The notes beneath the pieces are model-generated. The model was not told the DNA's origin. It did no database searches and saw only the letters and a list, made by a program, of their open reading frames with translations. From assembly GCF_000721235.1 (NCBI RefSeq), contig NZ_JOFH01000026.1:33206-97205 (forward strand): a DNA stretch of 64,000 nucleotides, given 5' to 3'. Below, in pieces: positions 33,595-42,341 of the stretch. Numbering within the stretch: the stretch's first letter is position 1; every line of letters begins with the position of its first letter. The position numbers and the translations under genes are program-made. The stretch is from Streptomyces olivaceus (GTDB lineage Bacteria; Actinomycetota; Actinomycetes; Streptomycetales; Streptomycetaceae).

Positions 33595-34293
33595 ATGCGG
33601 GACGCCGCCCAGGAGACCACGCAGCCGCCGTCGCAGCCCACGGCCGCCTACCGGCCCACCGACCGCACGGTCCCCACCCGCTCCCCCGACCGGGCCTCGT
33701 ACGACAGGGAGCTGGTGCACTCGATACTCGACGAGGGCTACGTCTGCCATCTCGGCTTCGTGCGCGACGGCGCCCCGGTGGTGCTGCCGACGCTCTACGC
33801 CCGGGTGGGCGAGCGGCTGTACGTACACGGCTCGACGGGTTCCCGCCCCCTGCGCATGACCGGCGCGGCCGACCCGGGGCTGCCGGTGTGCCTGACGGTG
33901 ACCCATGTGGACGCCCTGGTGCTCGCCCGCTCGGCCTTCCACCACTCGATCAACTACCGGTCGGTGGTGGCGCACGGCACCGCGTACGAGGTGACGGACC
34001 CCGAGGAGCGCCGCACGGCCCTGGACGCCCTGGTCGACCAGGTGGTGCCCGGCCGCTCCCGGGACTCCCGGCCGGCCAGCAGGAAGGAACTGGCCGCCAC
34101 CGCCGTGATCCGCCTCGACCTCGACGAGGTGTCCGCCAAGCTCCGCACCGGCGGCGTCAACGACGAGCCCGAGGACCTCTCCCTCCCCCACTGGGCCGGT
34201 CTCGTCCCGCTGCGCAAGGGGTACGGCGCTCCGGTCGCCGACCCGGGCCTGGCCCCCGGCACCACCGTGCCCGACTACCTGCCGGCACGGTGA
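33595..34293 (+). CDS. pyridoxamine 5'-phosphate oxidase-family protein (MocR-linked)
   Basis: A 232-residue FMN-binding split-barrel protein. It has the pattern YVCHLGFVRDGAPVVLPTLYARVGERLYVHGSTGS, then LVLARSAFHHSINYRSVV, as in Nim/PPOX-type proteins. GGAGAA sits four bases before the ATG at 33595; an upstream ATG at 33583 would abut the palindrome and is less likely. It is divergently paired with mocR, so vitamin-B6 or amino-acid-related regulation is likely. The exact substrate is unknown. Confidence 0.82.
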   Translation: MRDAAQETTQPPSQPTAAYRPTDRTVPTRSPDRASYDRELVHSILDEGYVCHLGFVRDGAPVVLPTLYARVGERLYVHGSTGSRPLRMTGAADPGLPVCLTVTHVDALVLARSAFHHSINYRSVVAHGTAYEVTDPEERRTALDALVDQVVPGRSRDSRPASRKELAATAVIRLDLDEVSAKLRTGGVNDEPEDLSLPHWAGLVPLRKGYGAPVADPGLAPGTTVPDYLPAR

Positions 34294-34312
34294 CGCCACG
34301 GGCCCCCGGCGG

Positions 34313-35293
34313 TCAGGCGGGCGCGGACCGGGTCCGTGCCTGCCGGGTCTCGGCCACCGCGAGCCCCGCGACCGAGCCCAGCATCAGCAGGGTGCCGGCC
34401 AGGGTCGCCGCCGTGAGGTGCTCCCCGAGCAGCAGGACGGCGAGCGCCGCCGCGCTGACCGGCTCCAGGAGCATGATCACGGAGACGGTGGCGGACCGGA
34501 CGACGGCCGCCCCGGCGAAGTAGAGCCCGTAGGCGAGCGCGGTCGGGACGGCGGCGACGTACGCGAGGAGCCACAGCAGCCGAACCGGTTCGGCGGTGTG
34601 CGGCACCAGCCCCTCGGCCAGGGCGAGCGGCAGCAGGCACAGGCTGGTGACGGCGAAGGCGCCCACGGACGTGCTGGCGGCGTCGGCCCCGCCGTCCCGC
34701 CCCCACCAGCGGGTGAGCAGCGTCATCACCGAGTACCCGGCGGCGGACAGCAGGGCCAGGAGCACGCCCGGCAGCCGGACGGTCGTCCCGCCCCCGCCGA
34801 GGACGAGCACCCCCAGCCCGGCGAGCGCCCCGGCCACCGCCGTGAGGCCGCCCGCGCCCAGGTGCTCGCCCAGGGTCAGCCGCGCGCCGAGCGCGATCAG
34901 CACGGGTCCGGCGCCGAGGGTGACGACGGTGGCCACGGCGAGCCCGGTGGACTGCACCGCGGCGAAGTAGGCGGTCTGGAAGACCGCGAGACCGAGACCG
35001 GTGACCAGGGACCGCCGGGCCCTGCGGGCGAACGGCTCCCGGGTGCTCCGGCGGCAGGCCCGGTCGTCCGGTCCGCCGTTCACGGCCGTGCGCACCCGCC
35101 GGTGCAGCGGACGCGCGGCGAGCAGCAGGACGAGCCCGACGGCGCAGCGCCAGAAGGACAGGGCGACGGGCCCCATGTCGCTGGCCCGGTAGACCAGTGA
35201 GGCGGCGGCACCGGCGGTGCCCCAGGCGACACCGGCGACGATCAGATAGAGGAGGCCACGCCCGACGGGCAGGCCGGAGACGGCATTCGGCAC
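34313..35293 (-). CDS. EamA/DMT-family exporter
   Basis: A 326-residue inner-membrane protein with ten hydrophobic segments in two EamA repeats. The first repeat starts [21 protein letters not shown] hydrophilic loop with basic and acidic residues ([19 protein letters not shown]) separates segments three and four. The GTG at 35293 is chosen for GGAGAG upstream; longer in-frame extensions look non-coding. Such transporters export amino acids, metabolites or drugs. It is convergent with the PPOX-family gene and close to a second EamA gene. Confidence 0.85.
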   Translation of the reverse strand: MPNAVSGLPVGRGLLYLIVAGVAWGTAGAAASLVYRASDMGPVALSFWRCAVGLVLLLAARPLHRRVRTAVNGGPDDRACRRSTREPFARRARRSLVTGLGLAVFQTAYFAAVQSTGLAVATVVTLGAGPVLIALGARLTLGEHLGAGGLTAVAGALAGLGVLVLGGGGTTVRLPGVLLALLSAAGYSVMTLLTRWWGRDGGADAASTSVGAFAVTSLCLLPLALAEGLVPHTAEPVRLLWLLAYVAAVPTALAYGLYFAGAAVVRSATVSVIMLLEPVSAAALAVLLLGEHLTAATLAGTLLMLGSVAGLAVAETRQARTRSAPA

Positions 35294-35499
35294 GAGTTCT
35301 CTCCGCAGACGCGCACGAGGCGCGGAAGTTCGGAGCGGCCCCGGAACGGCCGGGGGCGCACGGACCGCGTCTGCGGGCGGCACTGTCCGGCCCGGCGACG
35401 ACACGCCGGGCTGGTGCCCCTGTCGGGGCACTGGTCAGGGGCCCGCCTCAGGCGGCCGGAGGCGGCAGAACGCACGCGTCGGAATGCATGATCAGCACC

Positions 35500-36504
35500 C
35501 TAGGCCGCCGTCCCCCGGCCGGACAACTCCCTTTCCGGTCCCCCGCTCGCCACGGGGTCCGCGGAGCCCTTCGCGGGCGTCGACGACTGCGCGATGAAGG
35601 CGCCCGCCAGGACCACGACGCCGCCGACGATCTGCGGGGCGGACAGGTGCTCGCCGAGCAGCACCCAGGCCAGCACGGTCGCGATGACCGCTTCGAGGCA
35701 CGCCACGACCCCGGCGACCTGCGGCGACAGACGGCGCACGGCGACGATGCCGGTGACGTAGGCGAGCACCGTGGAGACGAGCACGACCCAGGCCAGCAGC
35801 AGGGCGGCGGCGACGGGGGTGCCGTCCATGCGGGCGGAGCCGGCGAGGAGGGACCAGTCCATGGACCAGGGGCGGGCGACGACGGTGAGCACGGCGGCCC
35901 CGACGAGCAGTCCGTAGGCGATGACGCCGAGCGGGTCGGGGCTCTCGTCGCCCGCGTCACTGCCCTGGTCGGACAGGACGAAGTAGCCGACCTGGCAGCA
36001 GGCGGCGCCGAGGGCGAGCAGGACTCCGACGGCGTCGAAGCCGAGTCCGGCCCACACCTCGACCACGCAGGCCAGGCCGCCGACCGCGAGGACCACGCCG
36101 AGCGCGGCGGCCCGGGTCACCGGCCGCCGCTGCACGAACCGCACCCAGCCGAGCACCAGGGCGGGCGCCAGGTACTCGATGAGCAGCGCCACGCCGACGG
36201 GGATGCGGGAGATCGAGGCGAAGTAGCAGGCCTGCACGCCGGCCACGGCAAGCAGGCCGTACCCGGCGAGCAGCCCCGGGCGGCGGCGGAGCAGCCCGCG
36301 GTGGCGCACGGCGAGCGGCAGCATCACCAGGGCGGCGCCGGCCACCCGGAGCCAGACCACGTGGAGCGGGTCGAGGCCCGCCTCGATCAAGGGCTTGGCC
36401 GCGACCCCGGAGCCGCCGAAGGCGAACGCGGACGCGAGCGCCAGGCCGAGCCCGGCACCCTTGCCACGGCCGCCCCGGACGCTGTCAGACGTATGCACGG
36501 CCAC
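35500..36504 (-). CDS. EamA/DMT-family exporter (second)
   Basis: A 334-residue inner-membrane transporter with ten membrane segments (RhaT/EamA type). It starts AGLGLALASAFAFGGSGVAAKPLIEAG, and repeat 2 contains VAGVVACLEAVIATVLAWVLLGEHLS, the conserved E-rich helix of EamA. The GTG at 36504 is the best start; upstream in-frame sequence is not coding-like. It lies 206 bp upstream of the first EamA gene on the same strand. The two differ clearly in sequence, so they are not a recent duplication. Confidence 0.85.
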   Translation of the reverse strand: MAVHTSDSVRGGRGKGAGLGLALASAFAFGGSGVAAKPLIEAGLDPLHVVWLRVAGAALVMLPLAVRHRGLLRRRPGLLAGYGLLAVAGVQACYFASISRIPVGVALLIEYLAPALVLGWVRFVQRRPVTRAAALGVVLAVGGLACVVEVWAGLGFDAVGVLLALGAACCQVGYFVLSDQGSDAGDESPDPLGVIAYGLLVGAAVLTVVARPWSMDWSLLAGSARMDGTPVAAALLLAWVVLVSTVLAYVTGIVAVRRLSPQVAGVVACLEAVIATVLAWVLLGEHLSAPQIVGGVVVLAGAFIAQSSTPAKGSADPVASGGPERELSGRGTAA

Positions 36505-36652
36505 ATGATGACAGGGGTCGACATGACCGTCACCCCCAATGACACCTGTCTCACCGACTGGACGTCCCGCACGGCTCGCGTCGCGTACGGGGCCCGCACG
36601 GTGGGCACCTCGCGTCACGCGCACGGCCCGCCCGCGCAGAACGGGGACCCGC

Positions 36653-37228
36653 TCAGGGCGCCGGTTCGAAGTGCTGCTCCACGCGGGCGAGCACGGTGGG
36701 CGGCTCGACGGCGGCGCGGGCCAGCACCTCGACGGCGCGCGCCTGCGGGTCCGCGACCAGGGCGGCGAGCAGGTCGACGCCGCAGGCACGGGCTGCCCCG
36801 CGCCGCGCGGCCCGCGCGCAGGCCTCCTCCGTCGCCGCCGCTGCCAGCGGCGAGAAACCGGCGGCGCCGGTCACGACGGGTACGGCGCCGGAGTCCTCGA
36901 CGGCGCTCTGCCAGCGCAGGCCGTAGCCGATGCTGCGCTGCACGAGGTAACCGAGCAGCCTGGCGATCCGCGGCCCGTCCCCGAGGACGGACCGCACCTC
37001 GGGATCGGACTCCAGGAGTGAGTGGAGCAGGTGGGCCGTGTCGATCTGCCGGTCCCCGTCCCGGACCGCCCTGCGGCGGGCGCCGGAGACCGCCGCGGCC
37101 AGGTCCGCGTCGAACCGGTCGTCGAGGTCGGCGCCGTCCGGGCGCGGACCGTCTTGCTCACCGGCCGACTGCCGGGGGATACGGGGTTGCACATCTCCCA
37201 GCCCATCAGTCCCGCCCGACCGAGTCAT
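36653..37228 (-). CDS. Clp N-terminal-domain protein
   Basis: A 191-residue protein that consists essentially of the Clp R (N-terminal) domain, with no AAA+ ATPase. The repeat pattern DGDRQIDTAHLLHSLLESDPEVRSVLG and a second copy ARACGVDLLAALVADPQARAVEVL are the two Clp-N repeats. Streptomycetes often carry such stand-alone Clp-N proteins, which may compete with or adapt the ClpC chaperone. The ATG at 37228 follows a G-rich ribosome binding site. It is monocistronic. Confidence 0.78.
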   Translation of the reverse strand: MTRSGGTDGLGDVQPRIPRQSAGEQDGPRPDGADLDDRFDADLAAAVSGARRRAVRDGDRQIDTAHLLHSLLESDPEVRSVLGDGPRIARLLGYLVQRSIGYGLRWQSAVEDSGAVPVVTGAAGFSPLAAAATEEACARAARRGAARACGVDLLAALVADPQARAVEVLARAAVEPPTVLARVEQHFEPAP

Positions 37229-37339
37229 CCCCGAGGGGGAGCATTTCGGCGTCCCACACAGAGTGGACCCGTCCGGCCGGAATCTCCTCCTTACGGATGA
37301 GATCAAGCCGTATGGCCACGCACGGCATCCCGCACGGGA

Positions 37340-37371
37340 AAGTGCCCCGCGGAGCGTTCCGCGGGGCACTT
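37340..37371. terminator. hairpin terminator after padR
   Basis: A perfect 14-bp stem AAGTGCCCCGCGGA with loop GCGT, immediately downstream of the minus-strand padR gene. Confidence 0.75.
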
Positions 37372-37393
37372 CGGGGTCGGCGCCGTGCGGCGC

Positions 37394-38038
37394 TCAGTCC
37401 TCGTCGGCGAGGATCAGGTACAGCTTCTTGCGGGCGTCGCCGATGACGGCGAGCGCCTTCTCCCGCTGCTCCTTGCTGCCGGTCTTCCAGACCTGGCCGA
37501 ACGCCTCCATCAGCCCGAAACCGGCCTGCCGGACATCGTTCAGCGCCTCCCAGTCGACCCCCTTGGAGGCATCCTCCCAGGGCGCCTCCGGGCCCTCGCC
37601 GGCCGCGGTGCGGCCCTCCTCGGTGAGCGCGAAGAGCTTCTTGCCGCCCTCGCTCTCACTGGCGATCAGCCCCTCGTCCTCCAGCAGCTGGAGAGTGGGG
37701 TACACCGAACCGGGGCTGGGCTTCCACGCGCCGCCGCTGCGTTCGGCGATCTCCTGGATCATCTCGTAGCCGTGCATCGGCCGGTCCTTGAGCAGGGCCA
37801 GGATCGACGCCCGTACGTCGCCGCGCCGCGCCCTCCCCCTGGGACCACCGCGCCCTCGGCCGCCCCAGGGGCCGCCGTGACCGAAACCGGGCCCGAAGGG
37901 ACCACCGGGACCACCCGGGCCGCCCGGCCCGAAGGGGCCGAAGGCCGCACGCCGGCCCTCGAAGTCACCGCGTCCGAAGGGACCACCCTCGCCGCGGCCG
38001 TGTCCACCGTGTCCGTGCTCGTATCCGTGGGTACGCAT
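37394..38038 (-). CDS. PadR-family transcriptional regulator with Gly-rich N-terminal extension
   Basis: A 214-residue regulator. Residues 1-75 are Gly/His/Arg/Pro-rich and disordered (repeats of FGPGG and GGHG). Residues about 76-150 are the PadR winged helix: RASILALLKDRPMHGYEMIQEIAERS, then PSPGSVYPTLQLLEDEGLI. A C-terminal helical dimerisation part follows. The ATG at 38038 has GGAG eight bases upstream. It is divergent from phzF across a region with tandem repeats and a CGATATATCG palindrome, so it is probably autoregulated. The His-rich tract could bind metal. Confidence 0.88.
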   Translation of the reverse strand: MRTHGYEHGHGGHGRGEGGPFGRGDFEGRRAAFGPFGPGGPGGPGGPFGPGFGHGGPWGGRGRGGPRGRARRGDVRASILALLKDRPMHGYEMIQEIAERSGGAWKPSPGSVYPTLQLLEDEGLIASESEGGKKLFALTEEGRTAAGEGPEAPWEDASKGVDWEALNDVRQAGFGLMEAFGQVWKTGSKEQREKALAVIGDARKKLYLILADED

Positions 38039-38064
38039 CGCCATCACTCCATCCAGTCGTTGAC

Positions 38065-38102
38065 CTAACGCGACTCTAACGCGATGCCTCAACGATATAT
38101 CG
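38065..38102. promoter_or_regulatory. PadR operator candidate
   Basis: Two direct copies of CTAACGCGA at 38065-38073 and 38076-38084, exactly 11 bp apart, followed by the perfect palindrome CGATATATCG at 38093-38102. The site is 27 bp before the padR ATG. AT-rich ATAT palindromes are typical of PadR operators. Confidence 0.55.
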
Positions 38103-38164
38103 GAACCTGTCGAATGCCAACCCCCTTCTGCGTGCCGCATCGTCCCGGGCCTTCCTCTGGCTCC

Positions 38165-38194
38165 CCACCGGCTTTCCACCGGCTTTCCACCGGC
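38165..38194. repeat. three tandem copies of an 11-bp unit
   Basis: CCACCGGCTTT occurs twice in tandem and then partially a third time. The unit length is one helical turn. It lies between padR and phzF, about 120 bp before phzF. Confidence 0.6.
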
Positions 38195-38311
38195 CCAGGC
38201 AACCGTCCCCGCCCGAGGCGGAGACCGGTGCCCCGAGCAGGGAGGGCGGGCGGGCCAGCGACCGGGGATTGGCCTTGGCCCCCGGCCCGGGGCAGCCGCT
38301 AGCGTCGGGGC

Positions 38312-39121
38312 ATGCGCATCCGAATAGTCGACGCCTTCACCGACCGTCCGTTCGCCGGCAATCCCGCGGGGGTGCTGCTCCTGGACGCCTTCCCGGACGA
38401 CGACCGCCTCCAGCGGGTCGCCCTCGAGGTCAATCACGCCGAGACCGCGTTCGCCCACCGCCTGCCTCCCGGCGGCGAGGCCGACTGGGCGCTGCGCTGG
38501 TTCACACCGGTCACCGAGGTCGCGATGTGCGGCCACGCGACCCTCGCCACGGCGCACGTCCTGCACACCACAGGCGCCCACGAGGGGCCGGTGCGGTTCG
38601 CCACCCGCAGTGGCGTGCTGTCCGCGACGCCGCACGAGGACGGCTCGCTCACCCTGGACTTCCCGACCGCGCCGCTGACCCGGGTCGAGGCCCCGGCCGG
38701 TGTCGCGGAGGCGCTGGGCGCGGAACCGCAGGCCGTGTGCGACACCGGGGAGAACGTCGGGGACCTGCTGGTGGAGGTCGCCGACGAGGAGACCGTGCGC
38801 GGACTGACGCCGGACCACAAGGCGCTGGCCGCCCACTCCGCGCGCGGTGTCGTCGTCACCGCCCGCGCGGAGGACCCCGCCCGGGGCTACGACTACGTCT
38901 CCCGCTGCTTCTTCCCCAACGTCGGCATCGACGAGGACCCGGTCACCGGCAGCGCCCACACCGCCCTCGCGCCCTTCTGGTCCCAGCGACTGGGCCGGGC
39001 GACCCTCACCGGCCTCCAGGCCTCACCGCGCTCCGGCCGGGTCCGCACGGAGCTGCGCGGCGCCCGCACGCTGCTGAACGGGCACGCGGTGACGGTGATC
39101 GAGGGCGAGTTGCTGGCCTGA
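38312..39121 (+). CDS. PhzF-family isomerase-like protein
   Basis: A 269-residue protein of the PhzF/diaminopimelate-epimerase fold. The start is MRIRIVDAFTDRPFAGNPAGV, and the catalytic Glu lies in NHAETAF (family SETAF). GHATLATAHVL and the C-terminal ITGSAH-like segment VTGSAHTALAPFW are conserved. Family members isomerise small hydroxyacid-like compounds; most chromosomal copies are unassigned. There is no phenazine cluster nearby, so a role in phenazine synthesis is unlikely. Confidence 0.88.
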   Translation: MRIRIVDAFTDRPFAGNPAGVLLLDAFPDDDRLQRVALEVNHAETAFAHRLPPGGEADWALRWFTPVTEVAMCGHATLATAHVLHTTGAHEGPVRFATRSGVLSATPHEDGSLTLDFPTAPLTRVEAPAGVAEALGAEPQAVCDTGENVGDLLVEVADEETVRGLTPDHKALAAHSARGVVVTARAEDPARGYDYVSRCFFPNVGIDEDPVTGSAHTALAPFWSQRLGRATLTGLQASPRSGRVRTELRGARTLLNGHAVTVIEGELLA

Positions 39122-39293
39122 CTCCGGCCCGGCGGCCGACGGCCCGCCCCGCGGACACCGTGACGGCCCGACCCGCGTTTCCGTGGCGTCCGAGCCCGCG
39201 GTCTCCGTGGCGGCCGGACCGGACCCGCGGCGTCCGTAGCGCCGGGCCCCGGCCGACGGCTCCCCCGCGTCGCCGTCGCCGTCTGCTTCTCCG

Positions 39294-40133
39294 TCAGGCC
39301 GTCGGCAGCCAGTCCACCTTCCCGGCCAGCAGGGCGTAACCGACGAAGGCTCCGATGTCGAGCAGCGAGTGCGCGACCACCAGCGGGCCCACCCGGCCCC
39401 AGCGGCGGTACAGGTACACGAACACGACGCCCATCACCATGTTGCCGATGAAACCGCCAATGCCCTGGTAGAGGTGGTACGACCCGCGCAGCACCGAACT
39501 GGCCGCCAGCGAGGCGCCCGCGCTCCAGCCCAGCTGGTCGAGCCGCCGCAGCAGGTAGCCGACGACCAGGACCTCCTCCAGGACGGAGTTCTGCAGCGCC
39601 GAAAGGATGAGGACGGGGTACTTCCACCACACGCCGGGCAGCGACTCGGGCACCACGGTGAGGTTGAAGCCGAGGCCGCGGGCGGCCAGGTAGAAGGCGA
39701 TGCCGGTGCTGCCGATGACGGCGGCGACGACGGCCCCGCGCCCCAGGTCCGGCCACGGCCGGGTGCGGTCGAAGCCGAGGGTGCGCAGGCTGTGTCCCTC
39801 GCGCAGCAAGAAGTGCGCCACGAGGGCGACCGGGACGAGCGCCGTGGTGATGCCGAAGAGCTGCCAGGCCAGGTCGAGCCAGGGCCTGCCGGGCGCCGCC
39901 GAGGAGTTGAGGGTGGCCGCCTGGTCCTTGAGCCCGCCCGGGCGGGTGACCGAGCCGATGAAGCTGATGAGCGCGGACACCCCGCTCGCGCCGAGCGAGA
40001 GCGCCAGGACCAGCAGCGTCTCGTCACGCAGGATCCGCCGTGCGGGCCGCTTGCCGGCGACCGGCCCCCCGCCGGCGGGGTCGCGCGAGAGCGCGCCGTC
40101 CATCGAATCGTCCACCGGACCTGCCTCCGCCAT
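39294..40133 (-). CDS. CPBP-family intramembrane metalloprotease (CAAX-like)
   Basis: A 279-residue membrane protein with seven or eight hydrophobic segments. The diagnostic motif NSVLEEVLVVGYLLRRL supplies the Glu-Glu-xxx-Arg-type active site. Later His residues are in SYHLYQG and VVAHSLLD, matching the metal-binding pattern. GGAGG precedes the ATG at 40133; a GTG two codons earlier is possible. Bacterial members are linked to bacteriocin immunity and processing; the substrate here is unknown. Confidence 0.85.
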   Translation of the reverse strand: MAEAGPVDDSMDGALSRDPAGGGPVAGKRPARRILRDETLLVLALSLGASGVSALISFIGSVTRPGGLKDQAATLNSSAAPGRPWLDLAWQLFGITTALVPVALVAHFLLREGHSLRTLGFDRTRPWPDLGRGAVVAAVIGSTGIAFYLAARGLGFNLTVVPESLPGVWWKYPVLILSALQNSVLEEVLVVGYLLRRLDQLGWSAGASLAASSVLRGSYHLYQGIGGFIGNMVMGVVFVYLYRRWGRVGPLVVAHSLLDIGAFVGYALLAGKVDWLPTA

Positions 40134-40258
40134 GCACACCTGCCTCCAGCCGGGACGTCACAGCTTGCCCGATGGGCACGGGGTGGCGCGCGGCGGGGGC
40201 GCTCCGAGCGCGGCGGCGCAGGGGCGGCTCCGGCGCTCCGGAGCCGCCGCGGCGGCGG

Positions 40259-41776
40259 TCAGCCCAGCGGTGCCGGCTGGGGCAGACCCACCGGCCACAG
40301 GTGCACGGGGTCCCCCTCGCGCATCAGCTCGGTGTACCGGCGGGTCGTCGCCGCCAGCGCGGCCTCCCGGGACAGGCCGGCCTCCAGCGCCCGGTGGAAC
40401 GTGGCCGCCTGCCAGGACGCGCCGTTGACCCGGCGCCGGCACCGCTCCTCGATCACACCGAGGTACAGGTCCCGGTCGGCGGGCTCCACCCCCCACGCGT
40501 CAAGGCCCGCCTCGGCGAGCGGCAGCAGTTCGTCGCGGACGAGGACGGCGGCGTCGACCTCGGTGGTGCCGCCGAGCCGGCCGCGCCGGGGCCACTCGAA
40601 GCGGGCGTCGATGCCGTGGCGGCACGCGGCCTCGAAGTTGGCGGCGGCGGCCTCGAACGGCAGCCTCGTCCACACCGGCCGGGGCTCGTCGGCCAGCGCA
40701 CGCACGACGCCGTAGTAGAAGGCGGCGTTGGCGATGACGTCGGTGACGGTGGGCCCGGCGGGCAGGACGCGGTTCTCCACCCGCAGGTGCGGGGCGCCGT
40801 CGGCGATGTCGTAGACGGGGCGGTTCCAGCGGTAGACGGTGCCGTTGTGCAGGACGAGTTCGGCAAGCGTGGGCACACCGCCGGCGTCCAGGACCTCCAG
40901 CGGGTCCTCGTCGTCGCAGATCGGCAGCAGCGCCGGGTAGTAGCGCCGGTTCTCCTCGAAGAGGTCGTAGGCGGAGCTCACCCAGCGTTCCCCGAACCAG
41001 GTGCGCGGCCGCACGCCCTGGGCCTGCAGCTCGGGCGGACGGGTGTCGGTGGACTGCTGGAACAGCGGGGGGCGCGACTCCCGCCACAGCTCGCGGCCGA
41101 AGAGGAAGGGCGCGTTGGCACCGACGGCGATCTGGGCGGCGGTGACCGCCTGGGCCGCGTTCCACACGTCGGCGAAGCGGTCCGGGGTGACCTGCAGGTG
41201 CAGCTGCACCGAGGTGCAGGCGGCCTCGGGGGCGATGGACTTGGAGGTGCAGGTCAGGCGCTCGACGCCCTCGATGTCGAGGGTGAAGTCCTCGCCCCGG
41301 GCGGCGACGATCTGGTCGTTGAGCAGGGCGTAGCGGTCGACGGCGGAGAGGTTGGAGGAGACCAGGTCGTCTCGGTCGAGGGTCGGCAGAATGCCGATCA
41401 TCGCGATACCCGCGTCGACCTCGCCCGCCTTGCGGTCCGCATATGCCAGGGAGGTGCGGATCTCCTCGGCCAGCCGGTCGAATACCCGGCCGCCCAGCCG
41501 ATGGGGAGCTATGTTGACTTCCAGGTTGAACATGGCGAGTTCTGTTTGGAAGTCCCGGCTCGCGATCCGTTCGAGGACTTGCGCATTCAACATTTTCGGC
41601 ATCCCGTCGGCGCCGACGAGATTCAATTCGATCTCCAGCCCCATCAGGTTCTTCGGGCGGTCGAACCGCTTCTCCGCCAGAAGACGCTCCAGGCCGGTCA
41701 GGCACCGCTGGAGCTTCTCGCGGTAGCGCTGGCGATCGGACAGGTCGAACTGACCTGCCACGACCTTCTCCCCCAT
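40259..41776 (-). CDS. glutamate-cysteine ligase-family (GCS2-type) protein
   Basis: A 505-residue enzyme of the GCS2 ATP-dependent carboxylate-amine ligase fold. It has the N-terminal signature NLMGLEIELNLVG, MFNLEVNIAPHRLGG, SVQLHLQV and the later LRVENRVLPAGPTVTD. Streptomycetes make mycothiol rather than glutathione, so the product is probably not glutathione; the ligated substrates are unknown. The ATG at 41776 follows AAGGGA. A 565-bp non-coding region lies upstream. Confidence 0.8.
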   Translation of the reverse strand: MGEKVVAGQFDLSDRQRYREKLQRCLTGLERLLAEKRFDRPKNLMGLEIELNLVGADGMPKMLNAQVLERIASRDFQTELAMFNLEVNIAPHRLGGRVFDRLAEEIRTSLAYADRKAGEVDAGIAMIGILPTLDRDDLVSSNLSAVDRYALLNDQIVAARGEDFTLDIEGVERLTCTSKSIAPEAACTSVQLHLQVTPDRFADVWNAAQAVTAAQIAVGANAPFLFGRELWRESRPPLFQQSTDTRPPELQAQGVRPRTWFGERWVSSAYDLFEENRRYYPALLPICDDEDPLEVLDAGGVPTLAELVLHNGTVYRWNRPVYDIADGAPHLRVENRVLPAGPTVTDVIANAAFYYGVVRALADEPRPVWTRLPFEAAAANFEAACRHGIDARFEWPRRGRLGGTTEVDAAVLVRDELLPLAEAGLDAWGVEPADRDLYLGVIEERCRRRVNGASWQAATFHRALEAGLSREAALAATTRRYTELMREGDPVHLWPVGLPQPAPLG

Positions 41777-42341
41777 GGAAGAGTCCCTTCTCGGAGCGTC
41801 GGTACGGAGGTCCGGCCGTCGGCGACCGGTCAGGGTGGATGATGCCCAGCCGAAGCGATCGATAACGTCCCCGCGCGGGCCCGGCACCCACTACGCTGTG
41901 CCGATGTGACCAGTGGCACATTCACCGGGCATGCCGGAACGCGGTTTCCGCACTCCGAACAACTCGTGAAAAACGCCGACGACAATTGGCCGACCGCGTG
42001 GTGAACGTTCCCCGAGGTCACCGTCGTACACCTGGTCCGGAATCCGGGAGGATTCCCACATATCGACGACATATTAACGACCGAATACAGCCTTGTAACG
42101 GTAACCGGAATCGGCTACCCGAAACCCGGTCTGAACATATGTCGTATAAACTCCGCGGACAAGGCAGAAGACCGGCGCCCACGGTCGAAGGATCCCGCCG
42201 TCGAGCTGACGCGCGGCAGACCTCACCCACTTCTCGGTTCCCGGGCCCCGGCCCCTGCCTTCCCAGCCCCGTGAGCTGACAGCGTCGTCCGCCCCGCCCC
42301 GCCCTCGCGCCACCGTGCCTTCGAATGAGAGGCGACCCATC
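41777..42341. other. 565-bp intergenic region with an AT-rich island
   Basis: No gene supported. From about 42050 to 42160 the sequence is clearly AT-richer than the rest of the window, with repeated ACATAT (42056, 42071, 42135) and TATAAA at 42145-42150 that could be a -10. It probably contains divergent promoters and, given the short repeats, regulator sites. Confidence 0.5.

Noticed and set aside
36523..36660. Small plus-strand frame starting MTVTPNDTCLTDW, divergent from the second EamA gene
   Set aside because: The start looks natural, but the frame quickly becomes Arg/Pro low complexity over the Clp-N gene and has no ribosome binding site; possibly a remnant.
38312..39121. PhzF as evidence for a phenazine cluster
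   Set aside because: No other phenazine genes are present; PhzF-family proteins are widespread in primary metabolism.
41986..42279. 97-residue plus-strand frame in the AT-rich intergenic region
   Set aside because: Unusual composition, no ribosome binding site, no family resemblance.
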